Assembly (NCBI GenBank): GCA_020722945.1
Contig: DYJV01000047.1
Location: 1-17,914, forward strand
Reading direction: 5' to 3'
Length of the DNA stretch: 17,914 nt
DNA from: Candidatus Methylomirabilis sp.
GTDB taxonomy: Bacteria; DYJV01
Below, piece by piece: positions 6,842-12,983 of the stretch; within the stretch, counting starts at the first letter, position 1; every line of letters begins with the position of its first letter. Made by a program: the position numbers and the translations under genes. The notes below the pieces were generated by a model. That model made no database searches. It was given only the letters and a program-made list of their open reading frames with translations, and was not told the origin of the DNA.

Positions 6842-6979
6842 AGGAATATATATTTAAATGATAGGAGTTTTTAAACAATGAATAACACAGAAACAGATAA
6901 GAATATATCAGAACAGAATAATAAAACAGCTGGAGTACCAAAGAAAAATGGTTCTGGTGGTGGAATGCGTAAAAATCAG
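6842..6979 (+). repeat. Copy of the 5' end of the minus-strand methyltransferase gene
   Basis: Bases 6842-6979 match 16951-17085 read on the minus strand, at roughly 90% identity by eye, with one single-base indel. The shared segment covers the last bases of the 99-residue gene (Gly-Ile-x-x-stop in the minus copy), the leader with GATAGGA, and about 30 codons. Element E sits exactly at its left border. Confidence 0.8.
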
Positions 6980-7033
6980 GGTCGTGGTGGTTGTGCAAAT
7001 CCAAGACAAAGTGGAAAAAGCAAAAATCGTTAA
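6878..7033 (+). CDS. Small Gly/Arg/Lys-rich protein sharing its N-terminus with the methyltransferase
   Basis: 51 residues from an ATG with a good ribosome binding site (AGGAG at 6862-6866). The first 30 residues (MNNTETDKNISEQNNKTAGV, then PKKNGSGGGM) nearly match the N-terminus of the methyltransferase at 16328-17050. The C-terminus differs: a glycine- and arginine-rich basic tail (RKNQGRGGCANPRQSGKSK). The charged, low-complexity composition suggests a disordered, perhaps RNA- or DNA-binding peptide. Either this is the ancestral small gene whose start was fused to the methyltransferase, or the duplicate moved the other way. Confidence 0.6.
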   Translation: MNNTETDKNISEQNNKTAGVPKKNGSGGGMRKNQGRGGCANPRQSGKSKNR

Positions 7034-7041
7034 TTTTAATG

Positions 7042-7070
7042 TTGACAGCAAGTAATTGATATGTTAACAT
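7042..7070 (+). promoter_or_regulatory. Conserved phage promoter with palindromic -10 region (before B1)
   Basis: TTGACA (7042-7047), 17 bp, TAACAT (7065-7070). The -10 lies within the perfect 10-bp palindrome ATGTTAACAT (7061-7070), a possible operator. The leader then reads AGAGATTAATAGATG TTT ATG TAG, like the start of a gene that stops after three codons. Confidence 0.75.
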
Positions 7071-7092
7071 CTGTTACAAGAGATTAATAGAT

Positions 7093-7241
7093 GTTTATGT
7101 AGACAGAGATATGAATGGAGCAAGAAATGTATTCTTACAGAATATATCTCTTGGTCTAATAGATTCTTTTATACTGGACGTATATTCCAGTATAAAGCTC
7201 AGTTAACAACCAGTAACAGTTGTTAATGGAAATAAATCGGA
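7093..7241 (+). ncRNA. Element B1: TnpB C-terminal vestige plus omega-RNA-like scaffold
   Basis: The frame with GAC at 7102 encodes DRDMNGARNVFLQNISLGL and continues to a TAA at 7204-7206. This is the TnpB terminal motif without the rest of the gene. Hairpins: an AAGAAATGTATTCT / AGAATATATCTCTT arm, TTTATACTGGA/TCCAGTATAAA (11 Watson-Crick pairs), and TTAACAAC/GTTGTTAA. The tail is GGAAATAAATCGGA, ending at 7241. In this copy the usual TTAACGG is TTAATGG, which creates an in-frame ATG at 7226. The guide position (7242 onward) covers the start of the helicase-loader gene. Confidence 0.75.
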
Positions 7242-7246
7242 AAATT

Positions 7247-8095
7247 GTGGGAAAGTTATTAGATGCTTACAGAAAGTTGTCCTTGGGTTTCTATGAAAAG
7301 CTTAAATCTTCGTGTGATAAATGTAATGGGGAAGGTATAATAAAAACATCACCACAAACATTTGTTGATTGTAATTGCACAAAGATATTTCTGAAATACA
7401 AAGAATTTATAAAATCTGGAATATCTATCAATTATCTGATAGGTGGTTATAAAACAGAGTCAGATATTTTTGATGATGAGAACAAAAACAGAATTAACAA
7501 ATTAATAAAGTACTTAATGCGATTAAACCAGTTAAGTTTATCTGGTAGCGTATTGGTGACTACAAGTGATGACAATTCAGAATGTACTTCTTTGATATCA
7601 AATAAGATAACGAAATATCTAGTAGAGTTGGAAAAGTCGGCAATATTGATAAAGGGTATAGATATCATACGTGCTATTTCCAATTATGATTTTATGAATG
7701 AGATGATCGAAGAATTAAACAAATTTCAGTATCTTATAATAGATAATTTTCCTACAGATACTAATAAATATCTTACTGATAAAAGTTCATTTTCACATAT
7801 TCAGTTTATGCAGTTTTTGTCATATAGATTATCTGCTAATCTTAAAACCATAATTTGTTGTGATGGTTCTGTCGATTCTATTTCTAAGAATTACTCTGAT
7901 GAAATATTTGCTTTCTTATACAAGAATTACTTACAATGTATTGTAACTTCATTAAAAGGAAAACAGAGTGCTACTTTGAAAGTTATAAAAGAAAACCCAG
8001 AATATGCTGAAGTATTTTCAGATATTAAAATATCTTCAGAAAGCAAATCAAAAGGTATTAATAAAAAGCCAACTAGGGGTCAATCTTTAATATGA
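7247..8095 (+). CDS. Helicase-loader-like protein (DnaC-type AAA+ fold, degenerate P-loop)
   Basis: About 282 residues from GTG at 7247. ATG at 7226 and TTG at 7220 are alternatives, but both lie inside element B1. GTG fits the pattern of the other copies, where the terminal CGGA serves as ribosome binding site. The N-terminus has a small zinc knuckle (CDKCNGEG...DCNC). The middle resembles DnaC/DnaI ATPases: LSGSVLVTTSDDNSE stands where the Walker A loop should be but lacks GKT, and KFQYLIIDNFPTD matches Walker B. Stop and next ATG overlap as ATGA, coupling it to the DnaB-type helicase. That context supports loading the helicase on phage DNA. Loss of the P-loop lysine suggests a non-ATPase or structural role. 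Confidence 0.65.
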   Translation: MGKLLDAYRKLSLGFYEKLKSSCDKCNGEGIIKTSPQTFVDCNCTKIFLKYKEFIKSGISINYLIGGYKTESDIFDDENKNRINKLIKYLMRLNQLSLSGSVLVTTSDDNSECTSLISNKITKYLVELEKSAILIKGIDIIRAISNYDFMNEMIEELNKFQYLIIDNFPTDTNKYLTDKSSFSHIQFMQFLSYRLSANLKTIICCDGSVDSISKNYSDEIFAFLYKNYLQCIVTSLKGKQSATLKVIKENPEYAEVFSDIKISSESKSKGINKKPTRGQSLI

Positions 8096-9567
8096 AATCA
8101 GAATGTTTAGATACAGAACTATCTGTGTTATTTGCGCTGTTTAAATTTGGATGTTCTGCTTTAAAAGAGCTAGAAAATCTTGGTACAAAATCTGAATACT
8201 TTGCTAATCTTATTCATCGTGAAATATTTATAGAAATGTCACAGATTCTTGGTAAAACACAGACAATTACGCTCAGTGCTTTTTTGACTTATTATAAAAA
8301 TAACAAACAGACAAATCCAAAGGAAATAATAAAGCTAGAAACATGTTTAAAAGATATTAAGAATCATTCCTGTTTAATAACTGATCTTAAAAGCTATGTA
8401 AGTGATCTTAGGAAGTATTATTGTATAAGAACAGTTCTTGCAAAAATAAGCACCAAGATTGATAATCTTGATATCAATTTTGATGATAATATTTCTGATA
8501 TAAAGGATGTTCTTGACAAAGTAACAAAAGAAATGAATCCTACACAAATTAAACGTGTTATGGGTATGAAAGAAAGTTTAAATGAAAGAATACAACATGT
8601 TCATGATGTTAAGAATCAACCGGATAAGCTAGGTCTTATTGAAACTGGACTAATTAATATAGATAAATATATAGGTAGGCAGTCTGGTGGTGATTTTATT
8701 ATTTACAATGCAAAAACAAACATGGGTAAATCTATGTTTATGGCCCATACCGCTGTTCATAATTGGCTTAAAGGTAGAAAAGTTATTGTTATAACCATAG
8801 AAATGTCAGCAAGTCAGTGGTTATTTAGAATGGATTCAAAGCTTACAAGAATAGAACATAGAGAATTCCACATGGGAAGTATTAGTGAAAGTTCAGAACT
8901 ATTGGATAAATGGAAAAATACAATAAATAATATAAATAATCCTTTTGATTTATTATGTTATTGGGTACCATCGGATTGTACAATAGCTAAAGTTCGTTCG
9001 ATTATAGAAAATAATCCATTTAAACCTGATTTGGTTGTAGTAGATTATGCTGGTGATATGAAGTCTAATTTATATGGAAAGTCTGATTTTGAAGCAGCAG
9101 CACAGGCAGAAATTTACTCAGGTTTAAAAGAATTAGCGGGTGATTATGACTTAACACTTTATTCAGCACAACAAATTCGTAGAGATGTTAAAAAGATAGA
9201 TTCAGAGTCTGGAGCATTAACGCAGGTAGCTGCAAATAAAGCAGATATTATTATAGCAATAGAATGTACTAAAGAAGATGAAGATTTTATCACTGAACAT
9301 AATGGAATTATTTATAATGGTCGTCTTAGTCTATCAATAGTTAAAGGGAGAAATATACCAAAATGTAAAACACAGATTATACCAAACTTTTCAAGAATGG
9401 ATTTTATTGAAAAAGAATTTGATGAAATGATGCCAGTTGGGTTTACTTCTGTTAAGAGCCAAAAGACTATTAATCAGGAAAAGATTCAGCAATTAGAAAA
9501 GAAACTAGATGATAAACAATTAAATGAAAATAATTTTAATGAAAATGAAATAATTTTGCTTGACTAA
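8092..9567 (+). CDS. dnaB: Replicative DNA helicase, DnaB type
   Basis: 491 residues. A helical N-terminal domain is followed by the RecA-like ATPase. Walker A is AKTNMGKS (about residues 207-214), preceded by SGGDFIIYN as in DnaB. ITIEMSASQW is the H1a region, and LVVVDYAGDM holds the Walker B aspartate (D318). SAQQIRRDVKK and VAANKADIIIAIE are the DnaB H3/H4 motifs, including the Gln sensor. The C-terminus adds a lysine- and asparagine-rich tail. It unwinds duplex DNA ahead of the phage replisome and would work with the upstream loader and the downstream primase. The start overlaps the loader stop by 4 bp. Confidence 0.95.
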   Translation: MKSECLDTELSVLFALFKFGCSALKELENLGTKSEYFANLIHREIFIEMSQILGKTQTITLSAFLTYYKNNKQTNPKEIIKLETCLKDIKNHSCLITDLKSYVSDLRKYYCIRTVLAKISTKIDNLDINFDDNISDIKDVLDKVTKEMNPTQIKRVMGMKESLNERIQHVHDVKNQPDKLGLIETGLINIDKYIGRQSGGDFIIYNAKTNMGKSMFMAHTAVHNWLKGRKVIVITIEMSASQWLFRMDSKLTRIEHREFHMGSISESSELLDKWKNTINNINNPFDLLCYWVPSDCTIAKVRSIIENNPFKPDLVVVDYAGDMKSNLYGKSDFEAAAQAEIYSGLKELAGDYDLTLYSAQQIRRDVKKIDSESGALTQVAANKADIIIAIECTKEDEDFITEHNGIIYNGRLSLSIVKGRNIPKCKTQIIPNFSRMDFIEKEFDEMMPVGFTSVKSQKTINQEKIQQLEKKLDDKQLNENNFNENEIILLD

Positions 9568-9588
9568 TCGTTTATCTTATGTTATTCT
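9560..9588 (+). promoter_or_regulatory. Sigma70-type promoter at the end of the helicase gene
   Basis: TTGACT (9560-9565), 17 bp, TATTCT (9583-9588). It lies just upstream of the repeated promoter before element B2, so the clamp gene may have two tandem promoters. Confidence 0.4.
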
Positions 9589-9605
9589 ATTAAATATTCA
9601 GGATG

Positions 9606-9634
9606 TTAACAATAAATAATTGATATGTTAACAT
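9606..9634 (+). promoter_or_regulatory. Variant of the conserved phage promoter (before B2)
   Basis: TTAACA in place of TTGACA (9606-9611), 17 bp, TAACAT (9629-9634). It keeps ATTGATATGTTAACATCTGT, including the palindrome ATGTTAACAT around the -10. Confidence 0.6.
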
Positions 9635-9639
9635 CTGTT

Positions 9640-9769
9640 ATAAAAATTTAGACAATGTGTTCTTAAAGAATATATTTCTTGGTCTAATAGATTCTTTTAT
9701 ACTGGACGTATATTCCAGTATAAACTTCGGTTAACAATTGGTAATACTTGTTAACGGAAATAAATCGGA
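9640..9769 (+). ncRNA. Element B2: omega-RNA-like scaffold lacking the DRD motif
   Basis: Same family as B1 and B3, but an in-frame 21-bp deletion removes the seven residues RDMNGAR; the frame now reads LDNVFLKN and ends at TAA 9732-9734. All downstream hairpins remain: AATGTGTTCTT/AAGAATATATT (formed with G-U pairs), the 11-pair TTTATACTGGA arm, and GTTAACAA/TTGTTAAC. The GGAAATAAATCGGA tail is intact. The TnpB catalytic residue is gone but the RNA is kept. CGGAG at 9766-9770 is the likely ribosome binding site of the clamp gene, and a guide would start there at 9770. Confidence 0.75.
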
Positions 9770-9776
9770 GTAATAA

Positions 9777-10550
9777 ATGGATGTCGTCGTTAATACCGAA
9801 AAGTTTAAAGCATTCCTTGAACGTTGTCACTTACAAGGAATAATTAAAGACTTGGTTATTCATACTACCGGCCAAAGTGGTCTTATGAGTAAATTTTCAG
9901 ATAAAGGTAAATCAATGTATTGCGAAGTTTATTTGTCTGAAAGCAAAACTCATGAAGAAGGTAATATCAGAGTACCATCTTTGAAGAAGATTATAGAAAT
10001 TATGAAAAGATGTGATTCTGAACTTATCAGAATTAAATCAACAAAGGACGCTATAGCTTTTACAGATGGAAATGTTGTTGGTAAATTTAATGCAAACATT
10101 TTACAATCATCGGATGCAGAGTTGGTAGAATCTTATGACCCGATTGCAAAAAATTTAAATTTGTTTGATAAGACGTCTTTGTGTTATGTAAATGGTATTG
10201 TTAATTATAAAAATGGATTTGAACTACCAATTAGTATGTTAGTAACTGTTGTGGAAGATGCAAAGGCATTTTCATATGAAGTGTTTACGCTGGAATATGT
10301 TAAAGGTAATCTTAAATGTAAGCTTGAAAATACAGCAACCACTGAAAAATTCACAAGAGTTATTTCTGATGGCAATAGCTTTGGAGATGTTGCAAGTTTA
10401 CCATCGGTAGAGTTAGCTATGGGTTTTAAAGAAATGGTAAAGTGTTTAGATAAAACCTGTGGCAAAGAACAGATTAAACTTTATATAGATGAAAAAGCAG
10501 TACTTTTCACAAATGGAAAAGATGTTTTTTATAATTTAAATTGTATCTAA
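9777..10550 (+). CDS. Sliding clamp (DNA polymerase processivity factor, PCNA/gp45-like)
   Basis: 257 residues, in the range of the two-domain clamps that form trimers. The N-terminus (MDVVVNTEKFKAFLERCHLQG) and the repeated pattern of a helix followed by strands (VPSLKKIIEIMKRCDSELIRI, LYIDEKAVLFTNGKDVFYNL) match the clamp fold, with two similar halves. A clamp encircles DNA and tethers the polymerase. It lies between the helicase and a gp32-like protein, a typical phage replication order. No strong family motif exists for clamps, so the call rests on fold pattern, length and context. CGGAG, 6 bases before the ATG, comes from element B2. Confidence 0.65.
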   Translation: MDVVVNTEKFKAFLERCHLQGIIKDLVIHTTGQSGLMSKFSDKGKSMYCEVYLSESKTHEEGNIRVPSLKKIIEIMKRCDSELIRIKSTKDAIAFTDGNVVGKFNANILQSSDAELVESYDPIAKNLNLFDKTSLCYVNGIVNYKNGFELPISMLVTVVEDAKAFSYEVFTLEYVKGNLKCKLENTATTEKFTRVISDGNSFGDVASLPSVELAMGFKEMVKCLDKTCGKEQIKLYIDEKAVLFTNGKDVFYNLNCI

Positions 10551-10565
10551 TAAGGAGAAATTAGA

Positions 10566-11639
10566 ATGGCTTACTACAATGCATCAGAATTAAAGGCTAA
10601 ATTGAATGGTGGTAAAACACGTGAACTTGTTATGGGTAAAAATGAACAGAAATCTATCTGGATTCCAAAAGATGCTTTCTTTTTTGTTAGAAAACATTAT
10701 GAAATTCAGAAAGTACCTGGTGTTACAACAAACAAGAAATCGTGTTGGTGTCTTAACACAGAATATGGAAAAGATAGTAAACAGTGTAGAATTTGTAATC
10801 ATATCAATGATCTGTGGAATAAATGGAGAAATACTAGCAACAAAGAAGAAAAACAAAAACTTCAATTGTTGATTAATAGATTTAACGGTGAGTATTTCTA
10901 CGTTAATGCTATTGATTTTTCTGATCCTGAACAGAAATTTGTTGCTGTTAAATTTACCCCAGCAAAAATTAGAGAAGTGATGAATGTAATTGAAAGACAT
11001 CAAATCGAACATATAAAATGGCTTTATAAAAAAATCATTACTCCTATGGCAAATGGTAAAGATAAAGTTGGGTATGTTCTTACGGAACTTATAGACGACA
11101 AAGAAGCAATAGAACTTGCTTCTCATTACGAAGAATTGGCTAGTAGAGATTACGACAAGGGTGGTCTTATTGATTTGGAATCTGCTTATTACAAAAAACA
11201 GACTCCAGAGGAACTAGAAGCATACCTTACAAGTACATTTACAGAAGATGATTCTGATTGTGATTCGGAAGTTGATGTATTAGAAACAAATACAGGGAAA
11301 AAATCAGAACCTACAGCAAATGTTATTGTTAATAAACAGGAAACAACAAGTATTGATTCTCTGTCGCTTAATGATGGTCTTTCGTTGGATGATGATTTAT
11401 CTTTAGATGATCTTTCATTAGATGATAAAGTAAAACTCGTTAAGCTTACACCGGAATTTATTAATAAGAATAAAAATGATAGAAAGCTGGTTGGTTCTAT
11501 TATTGAACACTTCAACGAAAAAGGTTGGATTAAATCTACAAATGATTATGCTGGTGATATCAAACTGGTATATGCTTATGTTAAATCCAACAATGTTGAA
11601 ATACCTGAATCATTATTTGGCGATGTGGTTCCATTCTAA
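10566..11639 (+). CDS. gp32-like single-stranded DNA-binding protein
   Basis: 357 residues with a strong AAGGAG ribosome binding site. A basic N-terminus is followed by a zinc-site candidate C60-x-C62...C74-x2-C77 (CWCL...QCRIC) in an OB-fold-like region. An acidic, low-complexity segment around residues 225-295 (DDSDCDSEVD, SLDDDLSLDD repeats) follows, then a C-terminal helical domain. A zinc-bearing core plus an acidic tail that recruits replication proteins is the layout of T4 gp32-type proteins, though the zinc spacing differs and the extra C-terminal domain is unusual. The gene follows the clamp by 15 bp. Other ssDNA or recombination proteins are possible. Confidence 0.55.
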   Translation: MAYYNASELKAKLNGGKTRELVMGKNEQKSIWIPKDAFFFVRKHYEIQKVPGVTTNKKSCWCLNTEYGKDSKQCRICNHINDLWNKWRNTSNKEEKQKLQLLINRFNGEYFYVNAIDFSDPEQKFVAVKFTPAKIREVMNVIERHQIEHIKWLYKKIITPMANGKDKVGYVLTELIDDKEAIELASHYEELASRDYDKGGLIDLESAYYKKQTPEELEAYLTSTFTEDDSDCDSEVDVLETNTGKKSEPTANVIVNKQETTSIDSLSLNDGLSLDDDLSLDDLSLDDKVKLVKLTPEFINKNKNDRKLVGSIIEHFNEKGWIKSTNDYAGDIKLVYAYVKSNNVEIPESLFGDVVPF

Positions 11640-11656
11640 TAACTTTCTTACTCTCT

Positions 11657-11684
11657 GGGTAGGTAGTTATCCCACTACCTACCC
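11657..11684 (+). other. Strong 11-bp hairpin after the ssDNA-binding gene
   Basis: GGGTAGGTAGT (11657-11667) pairs perfectly with ACTACCTACCC (11674-11684) around a 6-nt loop. No T-run follows, so it is more likely an mRNA-stabilising or processing structure between the mRNA and the tRNAs than an intrinsic terminator. Confidence 0.65.
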
Positions 11685-11694
11685 ACCTACCTTT

Positions 11695-11777
11695 ACCAGT
11701 GTGGTGGAATGGAATACACATCTGACTTAAACTTAGACGACTATATCCCATGATGACTTTAAGTCCTTTCACTGGTA
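11695..11777 (+). tRNA. tRNA-Leu(UAA), T-arm poorly paired
   Basis: The acceptor arm ACCAGTG/CACTGGT pairs fully. The D-arm GTG...CAC with GGTGGAAT matches the tRNA-Leu signature. The anticodon arm TCTGA-CTTAAAC-TTAGA gives anticodon UAA. The variable arm is long, as in class II tRNAs, and the 83-nt length fits. The T-arm is abnormal: ATGAC does not pair well with CCTTT around TTTAAGT. No CCA is encoded. It is either a degenerate tRNA or one with a weak T-arm. It would read UUA, a common codon here. Confidence 0.65.
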
Positions 11778-11784
11778 TTTTAAT

Positions 11785-11858
11785 GGAAGTATAGCTCAGA
11801 CGGTTAGAGCAATGTGCTTATAACGCAGAGGTCGTTGGTTCAACTCCAACTACTTCCA
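11785..11858 (+). tRNA. tRNA-Ile(UAU)
   Basis: A full cloverleaf of 74 nt: acceptor GGAAGTA/TACTTCC, D-arm GCTC/GAGC, anticodon loop CTTATAA with anticodon UAU, T-arm GTTGG-TTCAACT-CCAAC. The CCA is not encoded. It reads AUA, a codon rare in many hosts but frequent in these AT-rich phage genes. Confidence 0.92.
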
Positions 11859-11899
11859 TTGATAGGATTACTTATAGCTGTGCTATGGTGTCCTACAAT

Positions 11900-11932
11900 G
11901 TAAATCAACTATTGATAGCGATAGTGGTTTAC
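11900..11932 (+). other. Stem-loop downstream of the tRNAs
   Basis: GTAAATCAACTAT pairs with ATAGTGGTTTAC (12 pairs, one G-U, one bulge) around a TGATAGCG loop. It lies between tRNA-Ile and the terminator. The 11859-11948 stretch shows no cloverleaf and no gene; it could be a small stable RNA. Confidence 0.4.
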
Positions 11933-11948
11933 TAGTTTTCCAGTTTTT

Positions 11949-11986
11949 GTGTCTGTCATTTTATAAATTATGACAGACACATTTTT
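11949..11986 (+). terminator. Intrinsic terminator after the tRNA cluster
   Basis: GTGTCTGTCAT (11949-11959) pairs perfectly with ATGACAGACAC (11970-11980), followed by ATTTTT. It ends the transcript carrying the clamp, the ssDNA-binding protein and the tRNAs. Confidence 0.85.
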
Positions 11987-12016
11987 AAAAAAATATTTAT
12001 AGGAGTTTGTTTTCAG

Positions 12017-12196
12017 ATGGATAGAAAAAAAATTCAAGATTTGGAAGCAATAATTTCGACAATGGATATACCATTTTACAGAAAAATTATAAAAAGTAAA
12101 AACAGTATAAGATGGTTGAATAAAAATTTAAAAATCAGAAACTTTCAACATAAAGATTACCAACTGGCTGAACAATTAATTAAGGATTTACTATGA
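12017..12196 (+). CDS. Small basic protein coupled to the resolvase gene (59 residues)
   Basis: ATG at 12017 follows AGGAG at 12001-12005. The 59-residue product is helical and basic (MDRKKIQDLEAIISTM, FYRKIIKSKNSIRWLNKNLK). Its TGA overlaps the resolvase ATG as ATGA, so the two are translationally coupled. The charge suggests nucleic-acid binding, perhaps as a partner of the resolvase. No family is recognised. Confidence 0.6.
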   Translation: MDRKKIQDLEAIISTMDIPFYRKIIKSKNSIRWLNKNLKIRNFQHKDYQLAEQLIKDLL

Positions 12197-12780
12197 GTAA
12201 ATATTATTTGGGAATAGATCCCGGAAGAAATGGAGCATTTAGTATAATAAATTCTGATGGAAATATAGAGTTATATGGATTATTTGATTATTCTGGTGAT
12301 TTATTTCTACCAAGAGAATTTGCTAAAAAAATAAATCCATATAAAGAAAATACTATTTGTGCATTTGAACACGTATTTGGTATGCCAAATCAGTCGTCTG
12401 TTGCTACTTTTACATTTGGAAAAACTACAGGTGAACAATTGTGTGTTATTAAAATGCTACAGATACCATATTTTGAAGTAAGTCCTGTAGAATGGAAGAA
12501 AAATGTATTAAAAGGAATGCCTTGGAAAGCAAATATAGAAAGATTCAAAGTACCAAAAAACACACCAAGAAATATAGTAGCAAGATTAAGGACAGAATTT
12601 AAAAAAGAGAATGCTAGTAAAAATAATGCAGCGAAGAAGAAAGCAAAAGAAGCATCTATTGTATTTGTACAAAGAATGTTTCCAACCGTTGATTTATATC
12701 ATGGTAAAAAAAATCCACATGATGGAATAGCTGATGCTATTTGTATAGCTTATTATGGATATCTGAAAGATAGAGGTTGA
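12193..12780 (+). CDS. RuvC-like Holliday-junction resolvase
   Basis: 195 residues of the RNase H fold. LGIDPGRNGAFS carries the first catalytic aspartate (D9), FEHV gives the glutamate (E59), and NPHDGIADAICIAYYG near the C-terminus gives H176/D177 and D181. This is the classical D-E-D(H)-D set of RuvC-type resolvases. A basic insertion (residues about 125-155, RLRTEFKKENASKNNAAKKK) may bind branched DNA. The enzyme would resolve recombination and replication junctions before packaging. The stop codon overlaps the -35 of the next conserved promoter. Confidence 0.9.
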   Translation: MSKYYLGIDPGRNGAFSIINSDGNIELYGLFDYSGDLFLPREFAKKINPYKENTICAFEHVFGMPNQSSVATFTFGKTTGEQLCVIKMLQIPYFEVSPVEWKKNVLKGMPWKANIERFKVPKNTPRNIVARLRTEFKKENASKNNAAKKKAKEASIVFVQRMFPTVDLYHGKKNPHDGIADAICIAYYGYLKDRG

Positions 12781-12805
12781 CAGCAAGTAATTGATATGTT
12801 AACAT
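12777..12805 (+). promoter_or_regulatory. Conserved phage promoter with palindromic -10 region (before B3)
   Basis: TTGACA (12777-12782), 17 bp, TAACAT (12800-12805), within the palindrome ATGTTAACAT (12796-12805). Nearly identical to the promoter before B1. Confidence 0.75.
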
Positions 12806-12827
12806 CTGTCACAAAAGATTAACAAAT

Positions 12828-12976
12828 GTTTATGTAGACAGAGATATGAATGGAGTAAGAAATGTATTCTTAAAGAATATATCTCTTGGTCTAATAGATT
12901 CTTTTATACTGGACGTATATTCCAGTATAAACCTTGGTTAACAATTGGTAATACTTGTTAACGGAAATAAATCGGA
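12828..12976 (+). ncRNA. Element B3: TnpB C-terminal vestige plus omega-RNA-like scaffold
   Basis: GAC at 12837 opens a frame reading DRDMNGVRNVFLKNISLGL and ending in TAA at the GTTAAC of the last hairpin. Hairpins at 12857-12887, 12903-12931 (11 perfect pairs) and 12937-12962 (GTTAACAA/TTGTTAAC) are followed by GGAAATAAATCGGA. CGGAG (12973-12977) is the ribosome binding site for the ParB-like gene. The guide position starts at 12977 (GTAAACAATGAACAAAG). Confidence 0.75.
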
Positions 12977-12983
12977 GTAAACA

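Noticed and set aside
7220-7246. TTG or scaffold-encoded start for the helicase loader
   Set aside because: The codons belong to the conserved element tail; GTG at 7247 fits the ribosome binding site spacing of the other copies, although ATG 7226 remains possible.
10590-11126. 178-residue minus-strand frame inside the ssDNA-binding gene
   Set aside because: Antisense to a well-supported gene; composition (Phe, Asn rich) is that of a reverse-complement shadow.
11476-11772. Frames across the end of the ssDNA-binding gene and tRNA-Leu
   Set aside because: They overlap the gene's 3' end, a hairpin and the tRNA; no coding signal.
11859-11948. Third tRNA after tRNA-Ile
   Set aside because: No acceptor or T-arm can be formed on either strand; only a stem-loop is visible.
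7042-12976. B-family repeats as a CRISPR array or origin repeats
   Set aside because: Copies are about 150-200 bp, kilobases apart and each linked to a promoter and gene start; there are no short regular repeats or spacers.
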